A DNA stretch of 64,000 bases from Microvirga subterranea (GTDB lineage: Bacteria; Pseudomonadota; Alphaproteobacteria; Rhizobiales; Beijerinckiaceae). The notes beneath the pieces were generated by a model. The model saw only the letters and a list, made by a program, of their open reading frames with translations, was not told the origin of the DNA and searched no databases. Within the stretch, counting starts at the first letter, position 1. Each line of letters opens with the position of its first letter. The position numbers and the translations under genes were made by a program. Shown piece by piece: positions 9,676 to 19,064 of the stretch. The DNA lies in the NCBI RefSeq assembly GCF_003350535.1, contig NZ_QQBB01000002.1:492594-556593 (forward strand). Reading direction: 5' to 3'.

Positions 9676-11988
9676 ATGGACGAGAAGCCGAAAATCGAGC
9701 CCTTCAAGGGTCCTGCCGGCGGCTGGGGATCGGTGCGTTCGGTCGAGAGCATCCTGACCCGGGAAGGGCGTCTGATCAGCGGCAACGCTCTTCTTCTCAA
9801 GCAGAACAAGCCGGACGGCTATGCCTGCGTAAGCTGCGCCTGGGCCAAGCCCGCCGAGCCCCATCCCTTCGAGTATTGCGAGAACGGCGCCAAGGCCACC
9901 GCCTGGGAGCTGACGACCAAGCGCGTCACACCGGAGTTCTTCGCTCAGCATAGAATCGCGGAGCTGCGCACCTGGACCGATCATCAGCTCGAGGAGGCGG
10001 GCCGGCTGACCCATCCGATGCGCTGGGACAGGGCGTCGGATACCTACGTGCCGGTCTCCTGGGAGGAGGCATTCCGCGAGATCGGGCAGGAGCTGAAAGG
10101 CTTCGAGCCGGACGAGGTGGTCTTCTACTGCTCCGGCCGCGCATCCCTCGAAACGTCCTACATGTGGGCCCTGTTCGCCCGTCTTTACGGGACAAACAAC
10201 CTGCCGGACTCCTCCAACATGTGCCACGAGAGCACCTCCGTGGCCCTGCCGGAGAGCATCGGCGACCCGGTGGGCACCGTGCTCCTCGACGATTTCGACA
10301 CGACCGACTGCATCTTCTTCTTCGGCCAGAACGTCGGTACGAACAGCCCCCGCATGCTCCATCCACTTCAGGAGGCGGCAAAGCGCGGCGTCCCGATCAT
10401 CACCTTCAATCCGCTGCGGGAGCGGGGCCTGGAGCGATTCACGAACCCGCAGGCTCCGACCGAGATGCTCACCGGGTCCGAAACGCGGATCTCCTCCCAA
10501 TATCATCAGGTCAGGGCCGGCGGCGATGTCGCCGCGATCATGGGCATGGCCAAGGCTCTGATCGAGGCGGACGACCGTGCGCGGACCGACGGAAAGGCTC
10601 CCGTCCTGGACCATGCCTTCATTGCCGAGCATACAAATGGCTTCGAGGATTTCGCGCAGGCGGCCCGCCGCTATTCCTGGGCCGATCTGGAGCGGGAGGC
10701 CGGGCTTCCCCGCGAGGCGCTGGAGGCCGCCGCGGCCGAGTATGCGCGCGCGAACGCCGTCATTGCCGTTTACGGCATGGGTCTCACGCAGCATCGGACC
10801 GGCGTCGAGAACGTGCAGATGGTGGCCAATCTGCTGCTCCTGCGGGGCAATATCGGCAAGCCGGGAGCAGGCATCTGCCCCGTGCGCGGCCATTCCAACG
10901 TTCAGGGACAGCGCACGGTCGGCATCTCCGAGAAGCCCGAGCTGGTGCCCCTCGACCGGCTGAAGGAGCAATACAACTTCGAACCCCCGCGCAAAAAGGG
11001 CCTGAACACCGTCGAAGCCTGCGAGTCCATCATCAAAGGCGACGTTAAGGCATTCCTCGGGCTCGGCGGGAACTTCGTGCGGGCCGTTCCCGAGACGCAG
11101 GCGATGGAGCATGCCTGGTCGCGCCTGCGCCTGACGGTCCAGATCGCCACCAAGCTCAACCGTAACCATCTTGTGCACGGGGAGATCTCCTACGTTCTCC
11201 CGTGCCTCGGACGCATCGAGATCGACGAGCAGGAAACCGGTCCCCAGGCCCTTTCGATCGAGGATTCGACCACCTGCATCCACGGGTCCAAAGGCTTTGC
11301 GAACCCGGCCAGTCCCGACCTGCTCTCCGAGCCCCGGATCGTGGCGGAACTCGCCAAGGCGACGCTGGGTCAGACGGCGGACGTTCCGTGGGACGAATGG
11401 GTTGCCCACTACGCGCGGATCCGCGACGCCATCGAGCAGACCTATCCTGAGGATTTCCGCGACTTCAATGCGCGCATGTGGCAACCGGGCGGCTTTGCCC
11501 GCCCCATCGGCGCACGCGAACGCAAGTGGAAGACGAAGACCGGCAAGGCGAACTTCATCGTGCCGAAGAGCCTGGAGGAGACGCTCGGCATCGCCGATGC
11601 CGAACATGACGTTCTGACGCTGATCACGGTTCGGTCGAACGACCAGTTCAACACGACCGTCTACGGCTATCACGACCGCTTCCGGGGCATCAAAGGCACC
11701 CGACGGGTGATCCTGATCAACCGCAACGACATGGTCCGCCTCGGCCTGGAGGAAGGCGAGATGGTCTCGCTCAGGACGGCGGTCGACGACGGGATCCTGC
11801 GGGAGGTGACGGAGATGCGCGTCACCCCTTACAACATCCCCGAAGGGTGCTGCGCCTCCTACTATCCCGAATGCAACCCGCTGATCCCGCTCTGGCATCA
11901 CGCGGAGCGAAGCAAGGTTCCGGCCGCTAAATCGATCCCGATCAGGATCGCCCGGGGAGGCACGCAGATTCCCGAAGCTGCGGAGTGA
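9676..11988 (+). CDS. YdeP/FdhF-family molybdopterin oxidoreductase
   Basis: Molybdopterin-dependent oxidoreductase of 770 residues, closest to the YdeP branch of formate-dehydrogenase-like enzymes. Near the N-terminus CVSC (51-54) is a remnant of the iron-sulfur motif and does not look like a full 4Fe-4S site. The segment NMCHESTSVA places Cys183-His184 where formate dehydrogenases carry the Mo-ligating (seleno)cysteine and its histidine, so the metal site looks intact. Downstream motifs (FFFGQNVGTNSPRM, PVRGHSNVQGQRT, the C-terminal cofactor-cap domain TVRSNDQFNTTVYG) fit the bis-MGD family. No signal peptide. It precedes the actABCDEF cluster by about 95 bases; functional linkage is inference. 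Confidence 0.85.
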   Translation: MDEKPKIEPFKGPAGGWGSVRSVESILTREGRLISGNALLLKQNKPDGYACVSCAWAKPAEPHPFEYCENGAKATAWELTTKRVTPEFFAQHRIAELRTWTDHQLEEAGRLTHPMRWDRASDTYVPVSWEEAFREIGQELKGFEPDEVVFYCSGRASLETSYMWALFARLYGTNNLPDSSNMCHESTSVALPESIGDPVGTVLLDDFDTTDCIFFFGQNVGTNSPRMLHPLQEAAKRGVPIITFNPLRERGLERFTNPQAPTEMLTGSETRISSQYHQVRAGGDVAAIMGMAKALIEADDRARTDGKAPVLDHAFIAEHTNGFEDFAQAARRYSWADLEREAGLPREALEAAAAEYARANAVIAVYGMGLTQHRTGVENVQMVANLLLLRGNIGKPGAGICPVRGHSNVQGQRTVGISEKPELVPLDRLKEQYNFEPPRKKGLNTVEACESIIKGDVKAFLGLGGNFVRAVPETQAMEHAWSRLRLTVQIATKLNRNHLVHGEISYVLPCLGRIEIDEQETGPQALSIEDSTTCIHGSKGFANPASPDLLSEPRIVAELAKATLGQTADVPWDEWVAHYARIRDAIEQTYPEDFRDFNARMWQPGGFARPIGARERKWKTKTGKANFIVPKSLEETLGIADAEHDVLTLITVRSNDQFNTTVYGYHDRFRGIKGTRRVILINRNDMVRLGLEEGEMVSLRTAVDDGILREVTEMRVTPYNIPEGCCASYYPECNPLIPLWHHAERSKVPAAKSIPIRIARGGTQIPEAAE

Positions 11989-12083
11989 GCGAGGGAACGA
12001 AGCTTCGCCGAGCCCATTGTGCTTAAAGCGAAGCTTCTTCCGGCCCTGCGGCCTGACAACTCGAGGGTGCGCGGCACGGAACC

Positions 12084-12734
12084 ATGGCGCAGCTCTTCAC
12101 ACAGACGGCGAGCAACGCCTTCCGGGTCCTGATCGTCCTTTCGCTGCTCGCTTCCGCAGGAGCGGTGCTGCTCGGATATGTATGGGCGCGCTCGGATGCG
12201 GTCTGGAATGTAGGCAAGCCGGCCCCCCAGCCGGTCCCGTTCCGGCACGACCTGCACACGGGATCGCTCGGTATCGATTGCCGCTACTGCCACACGAATG
12301 TGGAGCGGGCTGCCGATGCCGGCATGCCGTCCGCCCAGACCTGCATGTCCTGCCACTCCCAGGTCTGGACCGGAGCCAGCATCCTCGAACCGGTCCGCTC
12401 GAGTCTTGTCCTCGGCCAGCCGATATCCTGGGCCTCCGTCCATCGGCTTCCGGACTTCGCCTATTTCAATCACGCGGCTCACGTGACCAGGGGCGTCGCC
12501 TGCGAAACCTGTCACGGACGCGTGGACCAGATGACCCGGACCGTGAAGACGCAGACGATGTCCATGGGCTGGTGTCTCGAATGCCACCGCGATCCCGCGC
12601 CCCATCTCCGTCCGCGCGAAGAGGTCTTCACCATGGGGTACGAGCCGCACCGCGAATCCCTGCCGGATGATGTCCGCGCCTTCTACAGCGAGGCCCGGCA
12701 ACGCCTCACCAGCTGCAACACGTGCCATCGGTGA
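12084..12734 (+). CDS. actA: Alternative complex III subunit ActA, pentaheme cytochrome c
   Basis: Membrane-anchored multiheme cytochrome c of alternative complex III, a quinol:electron-acceptor oxidoreductase that replaces the bc1 complex. 216 residues with an N-terminal membrane helix (about 13-35) and five CxxCH heme motifs: CRYCH, CMSCH, CETCH, CLECH and CNTCH, the last at the very C-terminus. Five hemes is the expected number for ActA. The following actB gene starts five bases after its stop. It opens an unbroken six-gene cluster. Confidence 0.95.
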   Translation: MAQLFTQTASNAFRVLIVLSLLASAGAVLLGYVWARSDAVWNVGKPAPQPVPFRHDLHTGSLGIDCRYCHTNVERAADAGMPSAQTCMSCHSQVWTGASILEPVRSSLVLGQPISWASVHRLPDFAYFNHAAHVTRGVACETCHGRVDQMTRTVKTQTMSMGWCLECHRDPAPHLRPREEVFTMGYEPHRESLPDDVRAFYSEARQRLTSCNTCHR

Positions 12735-12739
12735 GCGGA

Positions 12740-15676
12740 ATGAACGAACGGATTCCGGTCGATCTCGATGCATTGAGGGCAAGACTCGCCGAGGAGCACG
12801 GGCCACGCCTTTGGCGCAGCCTTGAGGAACTGGCGAACGTGCCGGAGGTGCTCCGCTACGTGGAGGCTGAATTCCCGGATATCGTCCAGGCGGGGACCAT
12901 CGACCGACGCACCCTGCTCAGGCTCATGTCCGCATCGCTCGCCTTCGGCGGGCTCGCAGCCTGCGACAGCGGCGGTTCGTCCGCCGGCGCCCCGCTGCTG
13001 TCGCAGAGCCGCAACATGCCGGGCTACACGCCCGGCGTTCCGTTGGCCATCGCGACCTCGCTCGATCTCAACGGTTACGGTCGCGGCGTTCTGGTGAAGG
13101 CGCAGGAGGGGCGTCCGATCAAGATCGAGGGAAATCCCCTCCACCCGGCGAGCCTCGGCGCCACAGACGTCTTTGCCCAGGCCGAGGTCCTGTCGCTCTA
13201 TGATCCGGATCGGTCGAGGGCTCCGGTCCAGAACGGCGTGGCCCGAACTTGGGAGGAGCTGACCCGCTTCATCCGCCCTGTGCGCAACGAGCTCGTGGTC
13301 AACGAGGGCAGGGGGCTGCACATCCTGATGCCGCCGACGAGTTCCCCGACCATCAACCGGCTTACGGCGCTTGCGGCTCAACTCTTCCCGAACGCGCGCT
13401 GGCACCTTTATTCGCCGGTCGACGAGGACAACCGCCGTGCCGCGACCGCTGCCGTGTTCGGACGGCCCCTCGACCTGGTCTACGACCTCGCTCAGGCGGA
13501 CGTGATCGTCACGCTGGGGGGCGATCTCTTCGCCCAGGAACCCGGCCATGTCCGTTATGCGGCGGATTACCAGACCCGGCGTCGTGCACAGGACCGGCCG
13601 CTCCCACGTCTCGTCACGATCGAGACCTGTCCGAGCCTCGTCGGCGCGCGAGCGGACGAGCGGCTGGCCCTGCGCCCGCGGGACATCGAGCCATTCGTGC
13701 GTGCTTTGGCATCGGCGCTGGAGATTGGCGGCAGTCCGTCCTCGGACCCTCATCCCGCGGCCTCCCGCCTCGCCGACGATCTGCGCCGCGCTGGCTCTCA
13801 TGGCCTGGTTGTGGCAGGGCGGGAGCAGCCGCCGCAGGTTCATGCTCTCGCGCTCGCGATCAATGCGCACCTCGGCGCCTTCGGAACGACGATCCGCGCC
13901 ATCGAGCCTGTCCGTCCCGCCACGGGCGAGATGGAGGATATCGGGGCGCTCGGCGAAGCCATGGCCGCGGGACGGGTGTCCCGCCTGCTCGTGCTCGGCA
14001 GCAATCCGGTCTATGCGGCACCGGCCGATCTCGATTTTGCCGCCCTTGTGCGGCGGGTGCCCCTTTCGGTGCATCTGGGGTACCACCGCGACGAGACGGC
14101 GATGGCCTGCCACTGGCATGTTCCGGAAAAGCACCCCCTGGAATCCTGGGGAGACCTGCGGGCTTTCGATGGAACCGCCGGCATCCGACAGCCGGCCGTC
14201 ATGCCGCTCAGTCCGGGCCTCGGCGTCGAGGAATTCCTCGGACTGATGATCGGCCAGACGGTGGAAGGGCAGGATCTCGTCAAGGCGACTTGGCGCGAGA
14301 CCTGGGGCGGGGCTTTCGAGGAACGATGGCGACGCGTGCTGGAGGACGGCGTCGTCGAAAACTCGACGTTTCAGCCGGTCGACGTTGCCCCGCGGGCCGA
14401 TTGGGCCGTGGCGATGGCCGCCCCGGCGCCGTCCGCCGGCATCGACATCGTCTTCGCCCCGGATCCGTCCGTCTGGGATGGCCGGTATGCCAACAACGGC
14501 TGGCTTCAGGAGCTTCCGAAGCCGTTGACGAAGCAGGTCTGGGGCAATGCCGCTCTCATGGCTCCCGAAACGGCGGAGCTGTTCGGGCTCGCGACTGGGG
14601 ACGTGATCGATGTCGCCGTTTCAGGGCGTACGTTACGCGTCCCGGTCTGGGTGCTTCCGGGGCACGCGAAGGAGGCCCTGACCCTGACCCTGGGCTACGG
14701 TCGCCCGCATGCGGGCAGGATCGGCAGCGATATCGGCTTCAACGCCTATGCCCTGCGCAAGGCGGGCCAGCGGTGGGCCACTCAGGGGATCATCAGGGCG
14801 GCAGGAGAGCGTATAGCGCTCATCAGCACCCAGCATCATCATGCCCTCAACGGCGAAGACATCGTGCGCATCTCGTCTCCCGATCAGGCGGAGGTGACGC
14901 CAGATCGGGAAACACCCTCCTTCTATCCGGAATGGCCCTATCAGGACCACGCCTGGGGCATGGCCATCGATCTCGATGCCTGCATCGGCTGCAACGCCTG
15001 CGTTATCGCCTGTCAGGCGGAGAACAACATCGCGGTGGTGGGTCCCGAGGAGGTGGCGCGCGGGCGCGAGATGCATTGGCTGCGTGTCGACCGCTACTAT
15101 GCGGGCGATCCGGCCGCGCCGAAGACATATTTCCAGCCCGTGCCCTGCATGCATTGCGAGAAGGCGCCCTGCGAGGTGGTGTGCCCGGTCAATGCGACGG
15201 TTCATTCGTCGGAGGGGCTGAACGACATGGTCTACAATCGCTGCATCGGGACGCGGACATGCTCGAACAACTGCCCTTACAAGGTGCGGCGCTTCAATTT
15301 CCTGGAGTACCAGGGCACCGATTTCTCAGCCGCGGCCGATGTCTTCAACCCGCAGGTAACCGTGCGCAGCCGCGGCGTCATGGAAAAATGCACCTACTGC
15401 GTTCATCGCATCGGTGCGGCCCGAGCCGATGCGCGCATCGATGACCGGCGTCTGCGAGACGGCGAGGTGGCGACGGCCTGCCAGCAGGCCTGCCCCACCC
15501 AGGCAATCGTCTTCGGGGACGTGAACGATCCCGGGAGCGCCGTCAGCCGCCTCAAGAGCAGCCCGCGCAACTATGCTCTCCTCGGCCCGCTGAACACGCA
15601 GCCGCGAACGACCTATCTGTCCCGTGTTGAGCCCGCCGTAAGCCGCGAGGCGGCGGACGCCAGGGAGAAGGAATAG
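12740..15676 (+). CDS. actB: Alternative complex III subunit ActB, fused molybdopterin-like and iron-sulfur protein
   Basis: Large periplasmic subunit, about 978 residues. N-terminal part (about 1-680) has a molybdopterin-oxidoreductase fold that lacks the cofactor in characterised complexes. A Tat-like region follows DRRTLLRLMSASLAFGGLAAC, though with a variant motif. The C-terminal part is a ferredoxin-like domain with four cysteine clusters: CIGCNACVIAC, CMHCEKAPCEVVC, CIGTRTCSNNC, and CTYC with a later CQQAC. The ATG at 12740 gives a clean five-base gap; GTG codons 9 and 18 bases earlier would overlap actA. It passes electrons from quinol towards the hemes. Confidence 0.93.
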   Translation: MNERIPVDLDALRARLAEEHGPRLWRSLEELANVPEVLRYVEAEFPDIVQAGTIDRRTLLRLMSASLAFGGLAACDSGGSSAGAPLLSQSRNMPGYTPGVPLAIATSLDLNGYGRGVLVKAQEGRPIKIEGNPLHPASLGATDVFAQAEVLSLYDPDRSRAPVQNGVARTWEELTRFIRPVRNELVVNEGRGLHILMPPTSSPTINRLTALAAQLFPNARWHLYSPVDEDNRRAATAAVFGRPLDLVYDLAQADVIVTLGGDLFAQEPGHVRYAADYQTRRRAQDRPLPRLVTIETCPSLVGARADERLALRPRDIEPFVRALASALEIGGSPSSDPHPAASRLADDLRRAGSHGLVVAGREQPPQVHALALAINAHLGAFGTTIRAIEPVRPATGEMEDIGALGEAMAAGRVSRLLVLGSNPVYAAPADLDFAALVRRVPLSVHLGYHRDETAMACHWHVPEKHPLESWGDLRAFDGTAGIRQPAVMPLSPGLGVEEFLGLMIGQTVEGQDLVKATWRETWGGAFEERWRRVLEDGVVENSTFQPVDVAPRADWAVAMAAPAPSAGIDIVFAPDPSVWDGRYANNGWLQELPKPLTKQVWGNAALMAPETAELFGLATGDVIDVAVSGRTLRVPVWVLPGHAKEALTLTLGYGRPHAGRIGSDIGFNAYALRKAGQRWATQGIIRAAGERIALISTQHHHALNGEDIVRISSPDQAEVTPDRETPSFYPEWPYQDHAWGMAIDLDACIGCNACVIACQAENNIAVVGPEEVARGREMHWLRVDRYYAGDPAAPKTYFQPVPCMHCEKAPCEVVCPVNATVHSSEGLNDMVYNRCIGTRTCSNNCPYKVRRFNFLEYQGTDFSAAADVFNPQVTVRSRGVMEKCTYCVHRIGAARADARIDDRRLRDGEVATACQQACPTQAIVFGDVNDPGSAVSRLKSSPRNYALLGPLNTQPRTTYLSRVEPAVSREAADAREKE

Positions 15677-15680
15677 CTCC

Positions 15681-16994
15681 ATGGCCGGCAGGGCACAGAT
15701 CCTCACCAGCCCCGTTGCGGATGTTCCGCTCGCCCGAAGTTTCGGCTGGGCCTGGTGGATCGCGCTCCTGACGTCCGGCGCTCTCGTGCTGCTGCTCGGC
15801 TACACCCTCGTCACGGTGACGATCCTGGGCGTCGGCGTCTGGGGCGTGAACATCCCCTTCGTGTGGGGCTTCGATCTCATCAACTATGCCTGGTGGATCG
15901 GCATCGCCAACGGGGCGAGCCTTTTCGCCGCGAGCCTGGTGCTCCGCCGGCATGACCTGCGCACTGCCGTGAACCGCTTCGCGGAGGGCGTCGCCTTCTT
16001 CGCCGTCATCTGCGCGGGCATCTTTCCCATCTTCCATCTCGGGCGCCCCTGGCTCTTCTACTGGGTCTTTCCCTATCCGGCGACCTTTCAGGTCTGGCCC
16101 CAGTTCCGCAGCACCCTCACCTGGGACTTCTGGGCCATCAGCACCCACGCGATCGTCACGAGCCTCCTTTGGTATGTAGGCCTCATTCCGGACCTCGCGA
16201 CCCTGCGCGATCGTGCTCGGAACAGGAATGTGAAGCGCATCTACGGCGTCTTCGCGCTCGGCTGGCGCGGCTCGATCCGGCACTGGGCCTATCATCAGCG
16301 GGCCTATCGCCTGGTGGCGATCCTGGTCCTGCCCCTGATCCTGATCATGCAGAGCACGGTGGCGTTCGAATTCGCCGTGACGCTCGTACCGGACTGGCAC
16401 GAGACACGCCAGCCGCTCCATTTCGTGGCCACAGGCCTCGCGCAGGGCCTCTCGATCGTGCTCCTCGTCGCGGTGCTCCTTCGCTGGGCGCTCAGGCTCG
16501 AACGATTCATCGACGAGGGCGATGTCGATCTGCTCGGCCGCCTCGTTCTCGCGAGCGCCCTGGTGTCGGGCTATCTCTATCTCGACGAGATCGCAGCGGC
16601 CGTGCTCGCGGACCCGCTGACGCGCCAGGCGACCTTCGCGCGCATGACCGGCGACTATGCCGGATTCTATTGGGCCGCCATCGTGTACAGCGTGCTGATT
16701 CCGCAGCTGTTCTGGCTCCGGGTTGCCCGGCAGAGCACCATCGCTGGCATCTTCGTCGGATTGTCGATCGGCATCGGCGTCTGGCTCGATCGGTTTTCCA
16801 TCATCATCGGAGGCCTTCAGACGGACCATCTGCCGTCGATCTGGCGCAGCTACACGCCGACCCTTCCCGAATGGGGACTGTTCCTCGGCACGATCGGCCT
16901 TTTCGCGAGCCTCATCCTGCTCTTCATCCGCTTCCTGCCGGTGGTCTCGATGTTCGAAACGCGGCACGACGAGCACCTGGAGAAGTCCGGATGA
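15681..16994 (+). CDS. actC: Alternative complex III subunit ActC, NrfD/PsrC-type membrane protein
   Basis: Integral membrane subunit of 437 residues with about ten hydrophobic helices, of the NrfD/PsrC family that holds the quinol-binding site. Features include WGVNIPFVWGFDLINYAWWI near the N-terminus and FHLGRPWLFYWVFPYP. It starts four bases after actB and its stop overlaps the actD start (ATGA). Homologous to ActF, which is encoded three genes downstream; the two are paralogous membrane subunits in known complexes. Confidence 0.94.
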   Translation: MAGRAQILTSPVADVPLARSFGWAWWIALLTSGALVLLLGYTLVTVTILGVGVWGVNIPFVWGFDLINYAWWIGIANGASLFAASLVLRRHDLRTAVNRFAEGVAFFAVICAGIFPIFHLGRPWLFYWVFPYPATFQVWPQFRSTLTWDFWAISTHAIVTSLLWYVGLIPDLATLRDRARNRNVKRIYGVFALGWRGSIRHWAYHQRAYRLVAILVLPLILIMQSTVAFEFAVTLVPDWHETRQPLHFVATGLAQGLSIVLLVAVLLRWALRLERFIDEGDVDLLGRLVLASALVSGYLYLDEIAAAVLADPLTRQATFARMTGDYAGFYWAAIVYSVLIPQLFWLRVARQSTIAGIFVGLSIGIGVWLDRFSIIIGGLQTDHLPSIWRSYTPTLPEWGLFLGTIGLFASLILLFIRFLPVVSMFETRHDEHLEKSG

Positions 16995-17530
16995 CGCAGC
17001 AGCCTTACGGTCTCATGGCGGAGTTCCGGACACCGGAGGGCCTGATCCAGGCCGTGAAGGCAGCGCGCCTTGCCGGTTACACCCGGATCGATGCGTTCAG
17101 CCCCTTTCCCCTGCACGAGGTGGCGCAGCAGCTCGGAACGAAGACGACCTCCATTGCCTGGATCGCCCTGGTGGCTGGGCTAACCGGCGCCGCCGTTCAG
17201 TACGGTTCCCAGTACTGGATGAACGTGATCGACTACCCGATCAACGTCGGAGGCAGGCCGCTCCATAGCTGGCCGACCTTCATTCCGGCGACGCTGATCG
17301 TCGCCATCCTGTGGGCCGGGCTGGCGACGCTCCTTGGACTTCTGATGATTCTCCGCCTGCCGCGCCTTCATCATCCCGTCTTTGCGGTCCACAGCTTCGA
17401 GCGTGCATCCCAGGACAGGTTCTTTCTCTGTATCTTGAGCGACGATCCGCTCTACGACGAGGCGGCCACCCGGCGCTTCCTCGAGACGACGGCGCCGGAG
17501 ATCGTGCGTGAGGTGCCCGGATGCGGCTAG
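16991..17530 (+). CDS. actD: Alternative complex III subunit ActD (DUF3341)
   Basis: 179 residues, DUF3341 family. A cytoplasmic N-terminal alpha/beta part contains YGLMAEFRTPEGLIQAVKAA and DAFSPFPLHEV; two membrane helices follow (about 56-75 and 95-120), then a C-terminal domain with RFFLCILSDDPLYD. The ATG at 16991 overlaps the actC stop by four bases, and the gene end overlaps actE by ten bases, so translation of the cluster is tightly coupled. A much longer upstream frame was rejected because it lies within actC. Confidence 0.92.
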   Translation: MTQQPYGLMAEFRTPEGLIQAVKAARLAGYTRIDAFSPFPLHEVAQQLGTKTTSIAWIALVAGLTGAAVQYGSQYWMNVIDYPINVGGRPLHSWPTFIPATLIVAILWAGLATLLGLLMILRLPRLHHPVFAVHSFERASQDRFFLCILSDDPLYDEAATRRFLETTAPEIVREVPGCG

Positions 17531-18018
17531 CTCTCGGCGTTCTGGGTACGTTGCTCATGGCGGCCTGTGACTCGGGCACCGAGGAGCTTGCGCCTGTCTC
17601 CTCGACCCGCGTCGTACAGCGGCCGTACCTTCCGGCGCCTCCCGGCACCGTTCCGCGAGGCACTGCCGCCCAATTCGCGGCGCTGGCGCCGCCAGGGCCT
17701 CAGCGAACGCCGGAACTCGTCAGCCGCGGCCATGAGCGCTTCATGATCTTCTGCTCGCCCTGTCACGGCGTCAGCGGACGCGGCGACGGGCGGGTCGTGT
17801 CGCGCGGGTTCCCGGCACCTCCCACCTATCACCAGGAGCGGATCCGCGCGCTGTCTCCGGCGCAGATCGTCACTGTCATCACCGAGGGCAAAGGGCTTAT
17901 GGCGTCCTATGCAGACCGGGTTCTCCCGGAGGATCGTTGGGCGATCGCCCACTTCGTCAAGGAGCTTCAGGCGCGTGAGGGAGCCTCCTCCACAGGTCGG
18001 GAGTCCGCTGTTCCATGA
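17521..18018 (+). CDS. actE: Alternative complex III subunit ActE, monoheme cytochrome c lipoprotein
   Basis: 165 residues. The signal peptide is very short and ends in MAAC with Cys16, a lipobox, so the protein is anchored in the outer leaflet of the inner membrane. The single heme motif CSPCH is near residue 78, with a candidate axial methionine in GLMASYADRV. It starts inside the end of actD and overlaps the start of actF by four bases. It should pass electrons to a soluble cytochrome or directly to an oxidase. Confidence 0.93.
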   Translation: MRLALGVLGTLLMAACDSGTEELAPVSSTRVVQRPYLPAPPGTVPRGTAAQFAALAPPGPQRTPELVSRGHERFMIFCSPCHGVSGRGDGRVVSRGFPAPPTYHQERIRALSPAQIVTVITEGKGLMASYADRVLPEDRWAIAHFVKELQAREGASSTGRESAVP

Positions 18019-19064
18019 GCCGGGTAGCCGCGTTCACCTTCTCACGGTCGGCACTCGGGTGGGCTTCGATGGCGCTTGCCCTCGCCGTTGCCGCCGCCTT
18101 CGCGAGCCGGACCGGCGTTACGCGCCTCGAGGCGACGTACATGGCTTTCGTCATGCTCGCCGGCTTCTCGATGGGCGGACTCGCTCTTCTGATGATCGGG
18201 CACCTGATGAACGAGCATTGGCTGGCGCCCGTGCGCTCCGAAGCGGAAGCGGCGGCGCTGATGATGCCTCTGCTTCTCGTGATCGGGATCCCGCTCGCCT
18301 TCGGTCTCGATCAGCTCTTTCCATGGGCGAGGGGAGAGCCGGACCTGCCCCCGGCGCGAGCCGCCTTTCTCGATCCCCGGTTCTATCTTGCCCGCAGCGT
18401 CGCCTATATCGGCCTTGGAACGTTCGTCGCCTGCTGGCTCGTATCGACCCGAAATCCGAGGCGCGTGAGCGGGATCGGACTCGCCGTCCTGACGCCGGTA
18501 ATGACCTTCGCGGCCTTCGATTGGGTCCTATCCCGCAGCCCGCAATGGTGGTCGAGCCTGTTCGGCTTCGCCTTCTCGCTCAGCCAGGTGCTCGCCGCCT
18601 TGGCGGCCGCCATCCTGATCACCCTGCTCAAGCCGGAGCATGCAGCGCCGAAGAGAATGCTCAGCCTGGAGCGTGCGCTTCTCACGGCGCTCCTGCTGGC
18701 GCTATGGACCTGGTTCGCCCAGTTCCTGATCGTCTGGCTCGCCAATCTGCCGGCGGAGGTATCATGGTATCTCGATCGCTCCGACCCGCTGAGCCTCGGA
18801 CTGATTGCAGTAGCGGTCGTTGCGACGCTCGTCGCGGTTGCGGTGCTGGTGCCGTCAGGCGTGAGTCGAGCCACGATGATCATTGGCAGCGCCCTGGCGC
18901 TCGTCCAGCATGCCGCGCACATGCTGTTCATCTTCCGCCCGGTCTCATGGTCCTGGCTCGATCTTGGCCTCGCGGGTGGCGCGGTGGTCGCATGGGCTTG
19001 TCTCTTCACGGTCGTGATGCGAACCCGTCCGACCTATGAGGACGAGATGGCAGAGGATCCCTAG
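18015..19064 (+). CDS. actF: Alternative complex III subunit ActF
   Basis: Membrane subunit of 349 residues with about ten hydrophobic helices, related to ActC but divergent. MAFVMLAGFSMGGLALLMIG and WVLSRSPQWWSSLFGF are typical of ActF proteins. It is the last gene of the act cluster; its stop codon shares a CTAG tetramer with the stop of the convergent cytochrome c gene, so the two transcripts overlap tail to tail and no terminator separates them. Confidence 0.92.
   Translation: MSRVAAFTFSRSALGWASMALALAVAAAFASRTGVTRLEATYMAFVMLAGFSMGGLALLMIGHLMNEHWLAPVRSEAEAAALMMPLLLVIGIPLAFGLDQLFPWARGEPDLPPARAAFLDPRFYLARSVAYIGLGTFVACWLVSTRNPRRVSGIGLAVLTPVMTFAAFDWVLSRSPQWWSSLFGFAFSLSQVLAALAAAILITLLKPEHAAPKRMLSLERALLTALLLALWTWFAQFLIVWLANLPAEVSWYLDRSDPLSLGLIAVAVVATLVAVAVLVPSGVSRATMIIGSALALVQHAAHMLFIFRPVSWSWLDLGLAGGAVVAWACLFTVVMRTRPTYEDEMAEDP

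Noticed and set aside
9667..11901. Very long open frame on the minus strand opposite the molybdopterin oxidoreductase
   Set aside because: The plus-strand gene has clear family motifs. Long antisense frames are expected in GC-rich coding DNA, and this one has no domain, ribosome site or sensible composition.
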